From: Pontibacillus halophilus JSM 076056 = DSM 19796
GTDB lineage: Bacteria; Bacillota; Bacilli; Bacillales; BH030062
Assembly (NCBI RefSeq): GCF_000425205.1
Contig: NZ_AULI01000014.1
Coordinates: forward strand, 16,833 to 80,832
Length of the DNA stretch: 64,000 nt
Direction of reading: 5' to 3'
A program made the position numbers and the translations under genes. The notes below the pieces were generated by a model. It saw only the letters and a program-made list of their open reading frames with translations. It was not told the DNA's origin and made no database searches. Of the stretch, positions 1 to 8,527 are shown one piece after another (the stretch's first letter is position 1; every line of letters begins with the position of its first letter).

Positions 1-360
1 TCCAGCTTTCAGTTCGCGAATTTGGCGACCCATATCTGTACCGCCGTAAACAGGAAGGATCTTAACCCCTTTATATTTACCATATTTATGAAGTTCAGTT
101 CCAACCTGCATAGCAAGCTCACGAGTTGGTGCAATGACAAGTCCTTGAACCTTCTTCATGTCTTGGTTGATCTTCTCGATCATCGGAATACCAAACGCCG
201 CTGTTTTCCCGGTACCTGTCTGTGCTTGACCGATTACGTCTCTTCCGTCCATTGCTAGCGGTATGGTTTGTTCTTGTATAGGTGTTGCCTCTTCAAAACC
301 AAGCTCTAAAACAGCCTTAAGAACCGGCTTTGAAAGTCCTAATGAATTAAATGTTGTCAC
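1..360 (-). CDS. cshA: DEAD-box RNA helicase, N-terminal part (CshA-like), cut by window edge
   Basis: The first 120 codons of an ATP-dependent RNA helicase that unwinds short RNA duplexes, expected in the cytoplasm with the degradosome or ribosome assembly; the rest lies beyond the left edge. From the start, the Q motif (FNSLGLS, then TPIQEQTIP near residues 27-34), Walker A motif AQTGTGKT (about 46-53) and motif Ia PTRELAMQV (about 78-86) are intact. The start is GTG, chosen because an AAAGGAG site lies about 11 bases upstream and the protein then begins with VTTFNSLGL, the usual start of this family. CshA is the best match by memory; CshB or another paralogue cannot be excluded without the C-terminal region. 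Confidence 0.88.
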   Translation of the reverse strand, partial: MTTFNSLGLSKPVLKAVLELGFEEATPIQEQTIPLAMDGRDVIGQAQTGTGKTAAFGIPMIEKINQDMKKVQGLVIAPTRELAMQVGTELHKYGKYKGVKILPVYGGTDMGRQIRELKAG

Positions 361-578
361 TTATATTTCTACTCCTTTATTGTCTTCTTTGTATCCCAAA
401 GAAAAACACGTAAAAAAAGCCGTCCCCATACATATCAAGGAAGAGGCTTTCGGTACGATTGCTTTTTTTCCATTCTATCACACTCGACGCTCGTCGGCAA
501 TTGAACTTGTTAAAGATGGAAATGCTTTTCCCTCTAAACCGTGGTAAAATAAGTATATCTTGTATCAGGAGTGGTAAG

Positions 579-1505
579 TTGGATAAACCTTCCTTCAGCC
601 CGTATTTCGCTATTGGTATTGGTGTTCTGTCTGTTTCGAGTGCAGCCATCTTCGTAAAGCTTGCGAACGGCACGCCTCCATCTATAATCGCAATGTATCG
701 ATTGGTGATTGCCGTCTTACTTATGCTTCCTTATGTAGTATTTTCTAAACGCCACGAATTTAAACACATATCTAAAAAAGACTGGATTTACTCTGGACTA
801 GCCGGCGTTTTTCTAGCATTTCACTTTATTCTTTGGTTCGAGTCATTGAGGTATACGTCTGTAGCAAGTTCGGTCGTTCTCGTAACGCTTCAGCCTATCT
901 TCGCCTTTATTGGAACCTACATTTTCTTTAAAGAAAGGTTTACAATTGGGGCGTTAGTTAGTATGCTCATAGCCATTACAGGTAGCGTTCTGATTAGTTG
1001 GGGCGACTTTCAAATTAGCGGCTGGGCATTGTTTGGGGATATCCTCGCTTTAGCCGGAGCAATTATGGTTACAGGGTATTTCCTTCTTGGTCAAGGAATT
1101 CGAAAGCGACTTTCTCTTATGACCTATACCTTTATCGTGTATGGAGCGAGTTCTCTTACATTAATCGGATACAACTTGCTCCTTAACCAACCTTTTACTG
1201 GGTTTCCAGCTGATCATTGGCTCCTATTCCTAGCCCTTGCCATCATCCCGACTTTCTTCGGTCACACGCTGTTTAACTGGGCCTTAAAATGGGTAAGCAC
1301 ATCTACGATATCAGCAAGCATTTTGTTTGAGCCAGTTGGTGCGTCTATTTTGGCTTATTTCATACTCGGAGAACAAGTGACCCTAACACAATGGCTTGGT
1401 GGGACGATTATTCTTCTAGGGCTTGGCTTATTTATCTCTTCCACCTCTCGGAAGCGACGAGCAACACCCCCTTCTCCTTCACATGAGGGCGAGGGATTTC
1501 ATTGA
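579..1505 (+). CDS. EamA/DMT-family transporter
   Basis: An integral membrane carrier of the drug/metabolite transporter superfamily; the substrate is unknown (often amino acids or metabolites). The 308-residue product shows about ten hydrophobic segments in two EamA repeats (roughly residues 10-140 and 155-295), followed by a basic tail. I choose the TTG start at 579 because AGGAG lies eight bases before it and the first helix follows at once; the longer upstream reading would add 40 residues with no family character. It stands divergent from the helicase and 22 bases before degV, so the two may be cotranscribed. Confidence 0.85.
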   Translation: MDKPSFSPYFAIGIGVLSVSSAAIFVKLANGTPPSIIAMYRLVIAVLLMLPYVVFSKRHEFKHISKKDWIYSGLAGVFLAFHFILWFESLRYTSVASSVVLVTLQPIFAFIGTYIFFKERFTIGALVSMLIAITGSVLISWGDFQISGWALFGDILALAGAIMVTGYFLLGQGIRKRLSLMTYTFIVYGASSLTLIGYNLLLNQPFTGFPADHWLLFLALAIIPTFFGHTLFNWALKWVSTSTISASILFEPVGASILAYFILGEQVTLTQWLGGTIILLGLGLFISSTSRKRRATPPSPSHEGEGFH

Positions 1506-1527
1506 TATTTATAAAGCAGGTGAGTAC

Positions 1528-2382
1528 ATGCATATTCAACTAATGACTGACAGCGGTGTAGATTTACCTCAACATTTGATTGAGAAATTCGAGCTCCACA
1601 TCGTTCCATTAAACGTCATCTTTGGTGATGACAGCTATCGAGCTGGTGTAGACCTTGATCTTGAAACGTTCTTCGAAAAGATGAAAGCATCCTCCGAGCT
1701 GCCTAAATCATCAGCGCCAGCGCCTCATACGTTCTATGAAGCGTACAAAGCGGTAGACCCATCAAAGCCGATTTTGATGCTCTCCCTTTCTGAAGGATTG
1801 AGCAGCGCCTATCAGAACGCCCTCATGGGGAAAGACATGCTCTTAGAGGAAGAACCTGACCGACAAATTGAGGTTATTAACACAAAGACCGCTACATGCG
1901 GAATGGCGTTAATGGTTCAAGAAGCTTATACGAGAATCCAAGAAGGATACACGTTTGAAGATTTAACGATCCACATGGAACAACGAAGTGAAAAGGTCGC
2001 TACTCTAATCGTGCTTAAGACGCTTGAGAACCTAATTAAAGGCGGACGATTAGACCGTGTGAAAGGAGCTCTTGCACGAACGCTTAACATTAAACTCCTT
2101 ATGCACGGAAGTGAGGAAGGAAAGATTGAGTTGACTGAGAAAGTACGAGGGAACAAGAAGGCAATGCGTCGATTTGTCGACCAAGTTTCTGAGTACTCAA
2201 AGAACTTTGAGGATAAGGTGATTGCACTTTCCCACGGAAACAATGAAGAAAGGGCTAAATCCCTTCTTCAGGAATTCAAAGACCGTTATCACTTTAAAGA
2301 CACCATTCTTTCTGACATGGGTCCTTTGATTGCCACTTACGCAGGTGAAGGCGGATTCGTCATTTCCTTCTTTAAAGATTAA
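1528..2382 (+). CDS. DegV family fatty-acid-binding protein
   Basis: A 284-residue cytoplasmic DegV-family protein. Family members bind a long-chain fatty acid; FakB proteins of this family present the acyl chain to the kinase FakA. The N-terminal MTDSGVDLP segment, the SSAPAPHTFYEAY region and the SLSEGLSSAYQNA loop are the family landmarks, and length equals the usual 280-290 residues. The ATG at 1528 follows AGGTGAG; the longer frame overlapping the transporter gene has no such support. No fakA-like gene is adjacent, so partner and role are inferred from the family only. Confidence 0.9.
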   Translation: MHIQLMTDSGVDLPQHLIEKFELHIVPLNVIFGDDSYRAGVDLDLETFFEKMKASSELPKSSAPAPHTFYEAYKAVDPSKPILMLSLSEGLSSAYQNALMGKDMLLEEEPDRQIEVINTKTATCGMALMVQEAYTRIQEGYTFEDLTIHMEQRSEKVATLIVLKTLENLIKGGRLDRVKGALARTLNIKLLMHGSEEGKIELTEKVRGNKKAMRRFVDQVSEYSKNFEDKVIALSHGNNEERAKSLLQEFKDRYHFKDTILSDMGPLIATYAGEGGFVISFFKD

Positions 2383-2397
2383 ACCTTAACGATGAAG

Positions 2398-2421
2398 AGC
2401 CCCATTCAGCTGAATGGGGCT
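2398..2421 (+). terminator. Perfect 24-bp palindrome after degV
   Basis: AGCCCCATTCAG and its exact reverse complement abut to form a 12-bp stem with no loop bases, 15 bases after the degV stop. There is no T tract after it on either strand, so it is a weaker terminator candidate than the others in this window and may protect the 3' end of the mRNA instead. Confidence 0.55.
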
Positions 2422-2470
2422 CAGCTTGTAGAGAAACCCTGTGTTTTTCTGCAAGCTTTTTTGTGCCTCT

Positions 2471-2586
2471 AGGAGCGCGAGACCATTCCCTTTCCTCGGA
2501 CGAACGCCCAATTCTCCTCGGGGAGACCGCCCTGCGGGGCCTCGGTCGCCCGTTTTTCCGCAGGAGTTGAATGGTCTCGCGCTCCT
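2471..2586. repeat. 116-bp GC-rich element with 18-bp terminal inverted repeats
   Basis: The ends are perfect 18-base inverted repeats: AGGAGCGCGAGACCATTC at 2471-2488 and its reverse complement at 2569-2586. The interior is much richer in GC than its surroundings and contains smaller palindromes such as CTCCTCGGGGAG and GCCCTGCGGGGC. Short open frames run through it on both strands but none has a ribosome site or family character. It resembles the dispersed palindromic elements common in Bacillaceae genomes; I find no second copy in this window. It lies in the 366-base gap between degV and the MFS gene. Confidence 0.7.
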
Positions 2587-2681
2587 TACTGAAAAAGGGC
2601 TCTCTTTCATCAATCATCCAGCCTCTAAGGCCAGGTGAAGAGCAATCTTACACGAATACTATTGTTCTCAGACTGCTGTTC

Positions 2682-2717
2682 AAAAAATAAGGCTGTCGAG
2701 AACTCCCTCGATAGCCT
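2682..2717 (-). terminator. Terminator of the MFS/hydrolase unit
   Basis: On the minus strand AGGCTATCGAG and CTCGACAGCCT form a stem with a six-base loop, followed by TTATTTTTT. A second small palindrome, CCTTTCAATTGAAAGG at 2723-2738, lies between it and the gene. Confidence 0.85.
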
Positions 2718-2747
2718 GAATCCCTTTCAATTGAAAGGACGCTTTTC

Positions 2748-4229
2748 TTATAACGTTTCATATGCAGGCTTCTTAGCCAACAAGGACAAGAGCGCTGCAA
2801 TCGCAGGAAACAAGAGCATTACAAGAAGAATCTCTTGATACCCTCCATACCAATCGAAGAAAGCACCAAAAGGCAATGGCCCAAACGCAGAACCAAGCAC
2901 CATCACCGTTTGGGCCACACCTTTAATACTTCCAAGGTGTTCCCGACCGAAGTAGTTGGGCCAGACGATGGAAAGCACGATCCGTTCGAACCCATTTACA
3001 ATCCCCCACACGACCCCATACACAATAGCTCCAGTTGTCGTGCTTACACCGAGTAGAAGAACTAGAGCCAAGACATGGCCGGTAAATGTGAGCGCAAGTA
3101 CATAGCGTACTTCAATCCGATCAACAAGATAACCAACGAAAAAGGTCACCGGAAAGCCAACAATGGCCATTAGCGACAAGATCAACGCCGCCAAGCCATC
3201 ACCTAATTCCTTCTCGCCCATCAAGGATACCAAGTGAAACGTGACTCCTGTATTGACCAAGGCAGGTAAACTCACACAGAAAAGGATAAACCAAAACGCC
3301 TTCGTCCGTATCGCTTCGTTTAATCGCCAGCTTGTTTCATTGATTTCGACCTGCTGTTCTTCTTCACCTCTGTCCACTTCATGAGAAGAGACCATTCCTT
3401 TAATCACGTATAGGAATGAGACGACAGTGAAGGCTGTAAAACCAAGCCTGACGCTTACAATCCACACTTGATCAAACGTTTGATCAAGAGGAAATGTAAA
3501 GGCAACAACAGTAGTGAGCAACGAAACAACGAACGTCCACGCCATTCTGGGTCGATACAAGAAGGGGTTCTGTATACTTAACCGCTTCGCACTCCCACCA
3601 TCCGGCCGCTCCCCTATTTGAAGAGGCTGATTACGCACAAGCCAAACTGTTAATGGAACAAAGATTACAGCAAGTGCCGCTCCCCACACAAACCATGTAA
3701 CACGCCAACCATATGCATCAATGAGCCAGTTGTTCAGTGGCGGTAACAGCGCGGAGCTTAGGAATCCTCCTATCGCCATCACACTTAAAGCTCTCCCCCT
3801 CTTCTGTATAAACCATTGCGGAACGAGTGTATTTGGAATTAATGTGAGAGATCCCTGTCCAAATAGGCGCAACATATAAAATCCAAGAAACATCATAAAA
3901 GGTCCAAGGATGAATCCATTCCAGAAGCAAGCCAACGCAAGTAACGTTCCCGCTATCGCCATCATCACACGTTGCCCAAATCGATCGACGAGGCGTCCAA
4001 CAAGGAAGAGCGTTAAGCCAGCACCGAGAGTAGCCGTTGAGTACAACCCAGAAACATACGTCCGACTATAATTAAATTCACTTATGTAAGAATCAATAAA
4101 AATAGAGACCGAATAGGTTTGACCCGGTCCCGAGAAGAATACCCCTAGCCCTGCAATCATTACAATCACCCATCCGTAAAAGAATGGGGGTTGAACTGGG
4201 GGATAATGTGTCGTTTCTTTATTGTTCAA
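2748..4229 (-). CDS. MFS transporter, monocarboxylate/oxalate-formate-like
   Basis: A 493-residue major facilitator protein of the inner membrane; substrate unknown, most like carriers of organic anions. The first half holds the usual six helices with the GRLVDRFGQR loop between helices 2 and 3, and the second half has GYLVDRIEVR at the equivalent place. Between the halves there are two additional hydrophobic segments (about residues 230-285), so the protein may have 14 rather than 12 helices. The TTG start at 4229 follows AGGAGGGAG by four bases and overlaps the end of the hydrolase gene by 11 bases, which argues for translational coupling; the longer frame would add 24 residues read from within the hydrolase gene. 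Confidence 0.82.
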   Translation of the reverse strand: MNNKETTHYPPVQPPFFYGWVIVMIAGLGVFFSGPGQTYSVSIFIDSYISEFNYSRTYVSGLYSTATLGAGLTLFLVGRLVDRFGQRVMMAIAGTLLALACFWNGFILGPFMMFLGFYMLRLFGQGSLTLIPNTLVPQWFIQKRGRALSVMAIGGFLSSALLPPLNNWLIDAYGWRVTWFVWGAALAVIFVPLTVWLVRNQPLQIGERPDGGSAKRLSIQNPFLYRPRMAWTFVVSLLTTVVAFTFPLDQTFDQVWIVSVRLGFTAFTVVSFLYVIKGMVSSHEVDRGEEEQQVEINETSWRLNEAIRTKAFWFILFCVSLPALVNTGVTFHLVSLMGEKELGDGLAALILSLMAIVGFPVTFFVGYLVDRIEVRYVLALTFTGHVLALVLLLGVSTTTGAIVYGVVWGIVNGFERIVLSIVWPNYFGREHLGSIKGVAQTVMVLGSAFGPLPFGAFFDWYGGYQEILLVMLLFPAIAALLSLLAKKPAYETL

Positions 4230-4932
4230 CGCGCTCCCTCCTGACCGGTGACAGTTGCAGAAAGTTGTGTACGACCTGAAACGCAATTTCTCGATCTTCA
4301 TCTAGGCAGACGAGATGCTTTGAGTTTGCTAGGAAGGTGATCCCTATTACAGCGTCTCCGATGCATTCACTTAAGTAATAAGCCGTCTGTTTCGGCACAA
4401 GAGCATCTTGTTCTCCTTGTACGATGTACGTTGGACATTCAATCTCACTTAGACAAGGTGCGGTCGCCTGTACACATTTCCTAAACTCGAAAACGGACCG
4501 AATCGGTGTCTTTCCTACCTTGTGTCGGTATCGTTTGTACAGGACATCCTGTTCCCACTCCCCTCGAAAGCCATTTCTCGCCATCGAGGCAATGTCTGTA
4601 ATGAATTGGACGGGTTCGATGTATTTGGCCGATGCGGATAAAAGGACGAGCTTGTCAACTTTATGATTAGCAGCAAGGTAAGCCGCAATCATCCCTCCCA
4701 TCGAGAATCCAACTACGTAGACAGTGGAACATTCTTCATAAAGTTCCATAAGCGCCTTTTCTGCTGCCTCTATCCATTGTGTATACGGTACATGGTCCAT
4801 CTGCTCAATCCCGTGCCCCGGCAAGGTTGGAATGGAAACATACCAGTCTTCCCTTTCCTGTAAATATTGGGCTAATGGCTCCACTTCGTAAGGTGCTCCT
4901 GTATATCCGTGGAGAAGTAAGCAACCAATCAA
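4219..4932 (-). CDS. Alpha/beta hydrolase, Est30/monoacylglycerol-lipase-like
   Basis: A 237-residue serine hydrolase of the carboxylesterase type, acting on short or medium acyl esters or monoglycerides by family. The oxyanion HGYTG motif is near residue 8, the nucleophile elbow GFSMGG puts Ser at 77, and Asp176 (GEQDALVP) and His206 (NSKHLVCLD) complete the triad. The TTG at 4932 is preferred because AAGGAGAGG lies nine bases before it; an upstream TTG would place this site inside the coding region. It is the first gene of a two-gene unit with the MFS carrier, suggesting release and transport of a carboxylic acid, though this is inference. Confidence 0.87.
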   Translation of the reverse strand: MIGCLLLHGYTGAPYEVEPLAQYLQEREDWYVSIPTLPGHGIEQMDHVPYTQWIEAAEKALMELYEECSTVYVVGFSMGGMIAAYLAANHKVDKLVLLSASAKYIEPVQFITDIASMARNGFRGEWEQDVLYKRYRHKVGKTPIRSVFEFRKCVQATAPCLSEIECPTYIVQGEQDALVPKQTAYYLSECIGDAVIGITFLANSKHLVCLDEDREIAFQVVHNFLQLSPVRRERVEQ

Positions 4933-4973
4933 TTGTACCCTCTCCTTTCCCAATCCTATCTACAAATAAGAAA

Positions 4974-5002
4974 TTCAACCTTGCAGACGGGGCAAGGTTG
5001 AA
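4974..5002 (-). terminator. Terminator after the yppG-like gene
   Basis: On the minus strand TTCAACCTTGC pairs with GCAAGGTTGAA across a short loop, followed by TTTCTTATTTG. It separates the yppG-like gene from the hydrolase unit. Confidence 0.85.
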
Positions 5003-5027
5003 CGTTTCATGCTTAGTAGGTACACTG

Positions 5028-5474
5028 CTAAATTTTAAATCCTTTCACGAACGAGCTTAACCCTTTCACAATAGGACTGAATTGATTAGCCGTGTTCGCC
5101 ATCTGCCCCATCGTCGATAGCATCTTGTCTAAGTCAAGCTGCCCGTTCTTATCTTGAAAGTATTGAACAAATCCTTTCTGTTGCGGCTGCCCTTGGTTCT
5201 TTCCTTGGCCTTGCTGAGGGTACTGTTGCAATGAATAGTATGGGTCCCACTGTGATGGCTGAGGCGGCTTCTGGAACTGTTCGAAAGGCGTTTTAAAGAC
5301 TGGTGGCTGAGGTTGTTGGGATTGCTGAACGGGCTGATAACCTGGAGCTTGAATTTGAACAGGGGGTTGTTGAGGCATATATCCTCCCTGATATGGCGGA
5401 TAGTACCCTTGCCCCCCTTGCATATATGGCGGGAACGGCTGTTGAGGGTAGGGATACTGAGGTGACGGATTCAT
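5028..5474 (-). CDS. YppG-like Pro/Gln-rich protein
   Basis: A 148-residue protein whose first 100 residues are dominated by Pro, Gln, Tyr and Gly repeats, followed by a conserved tail with YFQDKNGQLDLDKM and QMANTANQFSPIVKGLSSFVKG-type sequence at the end. This matches the YppG family of Bacillus, which is small, of unknown function and linked by analogy with spore coat-like proteins. The ATG at 5474 lies behind GGAGGGG; an upstream frame start is less well placed. It is a single-gene unit with its own terminator. Confidence 0.75.
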   Translation of the reverse strand: MNPSPQYPYPQQPFPPYMQGGQGYYPPYQGGYMPQQPPVQIQAPGYQPVQQSQQPQPPVFKTPFEQFQKPPQPSQWDPYYSLQQYPQQGQGKNQGQPQQKGFVQYFQDKNGQLDLDKMLSTMGQMANTANQFSPIVKGLSSFVKGFKI

Positions 5475-5573
5475 GGAACACCCCTCCTTCACTACAAATC
5501 GATTTCACCTATAGCCTATGTTTGAAGAAGGGAATGTGTTATGCCTAGCGTCACTTTTTCTCCTCTACCGTGT

Positions 5574-5840
5574 CTATCCGTACATTTTAATTCCCGTACT
5601 AGACTGTTCCTTCAATAGTTCTTTCATCCTTCTCTTCTGTACGCCGAGTACGAGCTTGTTGCCAATGTAAGTAGCAGGTGTACCGTACACCCCATAAGAC
5701 CTCATTTCCTTGGCATAAGCTTCGTCTTCGGATATATTCTTCTCAACGTATTGAACCCCCCATTCATTGAGCTGGGCCAATACCGCTTCGCAATGTATGC
5801 ATCCTGTGCTCGTGAAGATGGTGACTTGTGGGTGACGCAT
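5574..5840 (-). CDS. Glutaredoxin family protein
   Basis: An 88-residue thioredoxin-fold protein with a CIHC redox motif at residues 14-17 and the cis-Pro loop GTPATYIG near 54. It would reduce disulfides or mixed thiols (bacillithiol in this family of bacteria) in the cytosol. The ATG follows AGGAGG. It stands alone, 98 bases before the yppG-like gene. The partner substrate cannot be told from the context. Confidence 0.85.
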   Translation of the reverse strand: MRHPQVTIFTSTGCIHCEAVLAQLNEWGVQYVEKNISEDEAYAKEMRSYGVYGTPATYIGNKLVLGVQKRRMKELLKEQSSTGIKMYG

Positions 5841-5997
5841 CGATAAACCTCCTCTTATTGTTCACATATCAAGTATCTATATCATTTCAAATAAAATCCA
5901 ATTAGTTCTTAGACCAACTTCCCCTTATAACCGGACATTAAACTTCCCACACTGGTCTAAAGACCTAAGAATAAGGGTTCGAATAAAACGAGCATAT

Positions 5998-6027
5998 AAA
6001 AACAGCCAGCAGTGTCTGCCGACTGTT
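5998..6027 (-). terminator. Terminator of the yhfK-like gene
   Basis: On the minus strand AACAGTCGGCAG and CTGCTGGCTGTT pair (two G-U pairs, which only work on this strand) and are followed by TTTTTAT. The rest of the 250-base gap 5841-6093 holds no open frame or further structure that I can support. Confidence 0.8.
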
Positions 6028-6093
6028 CTTAACTCGGTTGTAAGAATCGTTTCCTTATATAGAAAGGCTTAAAACTTTAACAGCTCATTTAAG

Positions 6094-6729
6094 TTAAGAC
6101 TTCACAAGTTCAGAGATGGGCGTGTTCCCACTGATGAGATCATAGGACTTTCTTACGGCAGAATTGTTCCTTAGTAACTGAACCATAACTGAAGCAACGT
6201 CTTCACGCGGAATGTTACCAAATTCCACACCATTTTCTGAGATTTCCACTTCGTTTATACCAGGTTCGTTTGTCAGACCACCAGGACGCACAATTGTGTA
6301 ATCGAGATTGGTTTGATTTCGTAAGTAGTCGTCCGCACGTCCTTTCGCATATAAATAATGCTTCAAGTCATCCGGACCTTTCTCAGGTGTGTTAGCGGCA
6401 ATGGAACTAAGCATTACGAAGCGCTTCACCCCGTATTGTTGGGCGTGCTCCATGGCTTTAATTGCACCTTCCTGGTCTATGAGGATCGTCTTGTCCGCAC
6501 CAGTATTCGGACCAGACCCTGCAGCAAATACAACCGCTTCGGCTCCGTGATACGCTTGCTCGAATTCATTCTCCAAGTCACCTAGCACTGTCTTTACCCC
6601 TTTATCTTTAAAGCGCGACACTTGCTCGCGGTTACGTACCATCGCGATTGGTTCGTGTCCTGCTTCTTTCAGCTTGTCAACGACGTGTGTACCTACTTGG
6701 CCATTCGCTCCGATTACGAGTACATTCAT
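6094..6729 (-). CDS. yhfK: NAD(P)-binding SDR, YhfK-like
   Basis: A 211-residue atypical short-chain dehydrogenase of the NAD(P)H-binding (NmrA-like) type. The dinucleotide motif GANGQVGTHV is at residues 7-16, and LSSIAAN and the YAKGRAD active-site-like segment follow. The sequence closely recalls B. subtilis YhfK, whose reaction is not known. ATG at 6729 has AAGGAGG eight bases upstream; the TTG six bases earlier is too close to that site. Single gene with its own terminator. Confidence 0.8.
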   Translation of the reverse strand: MNVLVIGANGQVGTHVVDKLKEAGHEPIAMVRNREQVSRFKDKGVKTVLGDLENEFEQAYHGAEAVVFAAGSGPNTGADKTILIDQEGAIKAMEHAQQYGVKRFVMLSSIAANTPEKGPDDLKHYLYAKGRADDYLRNQTNLDYTIVRPGGLTNEPGINEVEISENGVEFGNIPREDVASVMVQLLRNNSAVRKSYDLISGNTPISELVKS

Positions 6730-6798
6730 CTTCAACGCCTCCTTCTACTAATCTTCCATAGCGGTTCCCTGTACAGCTGCCTTCTAAACAGCACAACA

Positions 6799-6832
6799 AA
6801 AGCGGAGACCCTTTCAGTGGGGTCTCCGCTTT
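6799..6832 (-). terminator. Terminator of the marR-family gene
   Basis: AAAGCGGAGACCC pairs with GGGTCTCCGCTTT-type sequence across a short loop, giving a strong stem with A/T flanks on both sides. It lies just after the marR-family stop codon on the minus strand. Confidence 0.85.
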
Positions 6833-6841
6833 ATTTACGAT

Positions 6842-7306
6842 CTATCCTTCTAATTGGTCGGCATATTTCCCGAGTCTCTTCAAGAGCTTTGCAGCCGTTT
6901 CTTTCTCTTCCTGACTCAGTCCATCCGTGATTTCCTCGATTTGCTGCCAATGAGTAGGGAAGATTTGATTCAATAGGCTAATCCCTTCTTCGGAAATGGA
7001 TGCATACGTAATGCGTCTATCTTTCGGGCACGCTTTACGATTTAAATAGCCTTTCTTCTCAAGCTTGTCTACGACGTACGTAATGCTTCCGCTCGCAAGT
7101 AGAATTTTCTCTCCGATTTTCTGTAAAGGCTGGTCTCCTTGATGGTATAAAAGTTCCAATACCCCAAATTCAGTCGGGTTCAAGCCATGCGTTTGTATAT
7201 CATCTTTCACTCTATCCGATATAGACCGATAAGCTTTCGAAAGGACGACAAATAATTTAAGGGACGGGTCCTCTTTCTTCTCTTGATAGTTTACTTCTTG
7301 GTCCAT
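6842..7306 (-). CDS. MarR-family regulator, MhqR (YkvE)-like
   Basis: A 154-residue winged-helix repressor. The NPTEFGVLELLYHQGDQP segment, the recognition region LLASGSITYVVDKLEKKGYL and the wing CPKDRRITYASISEEG match B. subtilis MhqR, which represses quinone- and azo-detoxifying oxidoreductases and dioxygenases. The cysteine in ACPKDRR is conserved here. ATG follows AGAGGAGAGG. None of the known MhqR targets lies next to it; the nearest oxidoreductase of that type in the window is the FMN-reductase-like gene at 41.1 kb. Identity as MhqR is likely, target set unknown. Confidence 0.8.
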   Translation of the reverse strand: MDQEVNYQEKKEDPSLKLFVVLSKAYRSISDRVKDDIQTHGLNPTEFGVLELLYHQGDQPLQKIGEKILLASGSITYVVDKLEKKGYLNRKACPKDRRITYASISEEGISLLNQIFPTHWQQIEEITDGLSQEEKETAAKLLKRLGKYADQLEG

Positions 7307-7467
7307 AAGCTCAGCCTCTCCTCTAGTCTATGAATTAAAATCAGTATAGACGCATCTAGAATATATTGTCAAACCTGACACAACAGTGTTTGAACGGTTT
7401 TAGGAGGTTCATGACTTGTGGCATAATAGAGCGTACAACCCTTTGACCAGAGAAAGAAGTGACCATC

Positions 7468-8100
7468 ATGCTAGAAGATAACGGGGAGCGGGTAATCCCT
7501 CAATATATGAAGCCTTCAAATAATATGCTGCTTGAGCATATGGCTCGGTACCAATTCGCCCTTCCTTTCTTAGAAGGTAGAGTCTTAGACTTATCCTGTG
7601 GTGCAGGCTATGGAACACATATGATTGCCAAACAACGAAAAAATGAAGTACATGAGGTTATTGGCGTAGACATTGACCCCGATGTTGTTCACTATGCTAA
7701 AGGGGAGTACCGTCATCCACACGCCTCCTATCAAGTTGCCGATGCAACCGATGCAGAATTAGCCAAGCAGCTCGGAACGTTTGATGCAATTGTTAGCTTT
7801 GAAACGTATGAGCATATTGTGGATGAGAAAGCCCTCTTAGATAATTATGACCGCTTACTAAAGCCCGGTGGCACCTTAATTGTTTCAACGCCTTTTGGAC
7901 AGGGACGAGGAAAGGAATGCCAATCCCCGTTTCATGTTCATCAAATTACAGAGCATGAATTTCATCATTTGTTTGACGAGTATCCGTTCGATCATAAGGA
8001 ATTCTATTATCAGAAAGGGGTGCTCGTTGCACAGGAACCGCGGGAGGACGTTCGATACCCACTTGGAATTGTCGTATGTAGAAAAGCGAGGAACGTTTGA
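7468..8100 (+). CDS. Class I SAM-dependent methyltransferase
   Basis: A 210-residue cytoplasmic methyltransferase of the UbiE/Methyltransf_11 type. Motif I LDLSCGAGYGTH (about residues 40-51), the acidic GVDIDPDVV strand end and LLKPGGTLIVSTP are clear. The substrate cannot be read. ATG at 7468 is preferred over GTG nine bases earlier because the AAAGAAGTG site overlaps that GTG. It is divergent from the marR-family gene with 161 bases between the starts and shares a terminator with the convergent VOC gene. Confidence 0.85.
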   Translation: MLEDNGERVIPQYMKPSNNMLLEHMARYQFALPFLEGRVLDLSCGAGYGTHMIAKQRKNEVHEVIGVDIDPDVVHYAKGEYRHPHASYQVADATDAELAKQLGTFDAIVSFETYEHIVDEKALLDNYDRLLKPGGTLIVSTPFGQGRGKECQSPFHVHQITEHEFHHLFDEYPFDHKEFYYQKGVLVAQEPREDVRYPLGIVVCRKARNV

Positions 8101-8118
8101 TAAGTCACGTTCCTCGCT
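8085..8118. terminator. Bidirectional terminator, methyltransferase / VOC gene
   Basis: AGCGAGGAACGT and ACGTTCCTCGCT form a 12-bp stem with A-rich and T-rich flanks, so it can serve both convergent genes. The left arm covers the last codons of the methyltransferase gene. Confidence 0.88.
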
Positions 8119-8123
8119 CCTCT

Positions 8124-8510
8124 TTATGCAGCCTCTAAATTCCCACAAATCATCAATCGATTACGATCAGGATCTTCAATAATAAACCATCCGAAATTCT
8201 CGTGATGTTCAATTTCTCGCACAATCTGAATCTCCTTCTCCTTCACCCACTCATAACTTTGATAAAGAGAGTGAGCGAAAAGGTTAAACGTAGGTTGATT
8301 CGTTGGCACAAGCTCTGCCGTATCATCAAAGGCATGATCATCAAGCGTCAAGAACACACCCTCCCGAACTGGCACATTAAATATAGGAGAATGAACCGCC
8401 GTTTCATCATAAGGAAGTTCTAACAGTTCACAATACCACTTAGCAGAAACTCTCAAATCGGAACAATGTACAAATACCGCATGGACACCTGGGACGATTG
8501 TCGATTCCAT
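8124..8510 (-). CDS. VOC superfamily (glyoxalase/dioxygenase-fold) protein
   Basis: A 128-residue metal-dependent-fold protein with two beta-alpha-beta-beta-beta units: VPGVHAVFVHCSDLRVSAKWY begins the first and FNLFAHSLYQSYEWV the second, ending with EDPDRNRLMICGN, the classical VOC C-terminus. Such proteins include glyoxalases, dioxygenases and resistance proteins; the reaction is unknown. ATG follows AAGGAGGAG. It lies 17 bases after the exporter permease gene's end on the other side and is probably separate from it. Confidence 0.8.
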   Translation of the reverse strand: MESTIVPGVHAVFVHCSDLRVSAKWYCELLELPYDETAVHSPIFNVPVREGVFLTLDDHAFDDTAELVPTNQPTFNLFAHSLYQSYEWVKEKEIQIVREIEHHENFGWFIIEDPDRNRLMICGNLEAA

Positions 8511-8527
8511 TTCAACTCCTCCTTTTC

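Noticed and set aside
2372..2638. Short open frames on both strands over the GC-rich element
   Set aside because: They follow from the base composition of the inverted-repeat element; no ribosome sites or protein family signs.
7350..7372. ATCTAGAAT-type sequence as MhqR operator
   Set aside because: Only one half resembles the MhqR box as I recall it; symmetry is poor, so I do not report it as a site.
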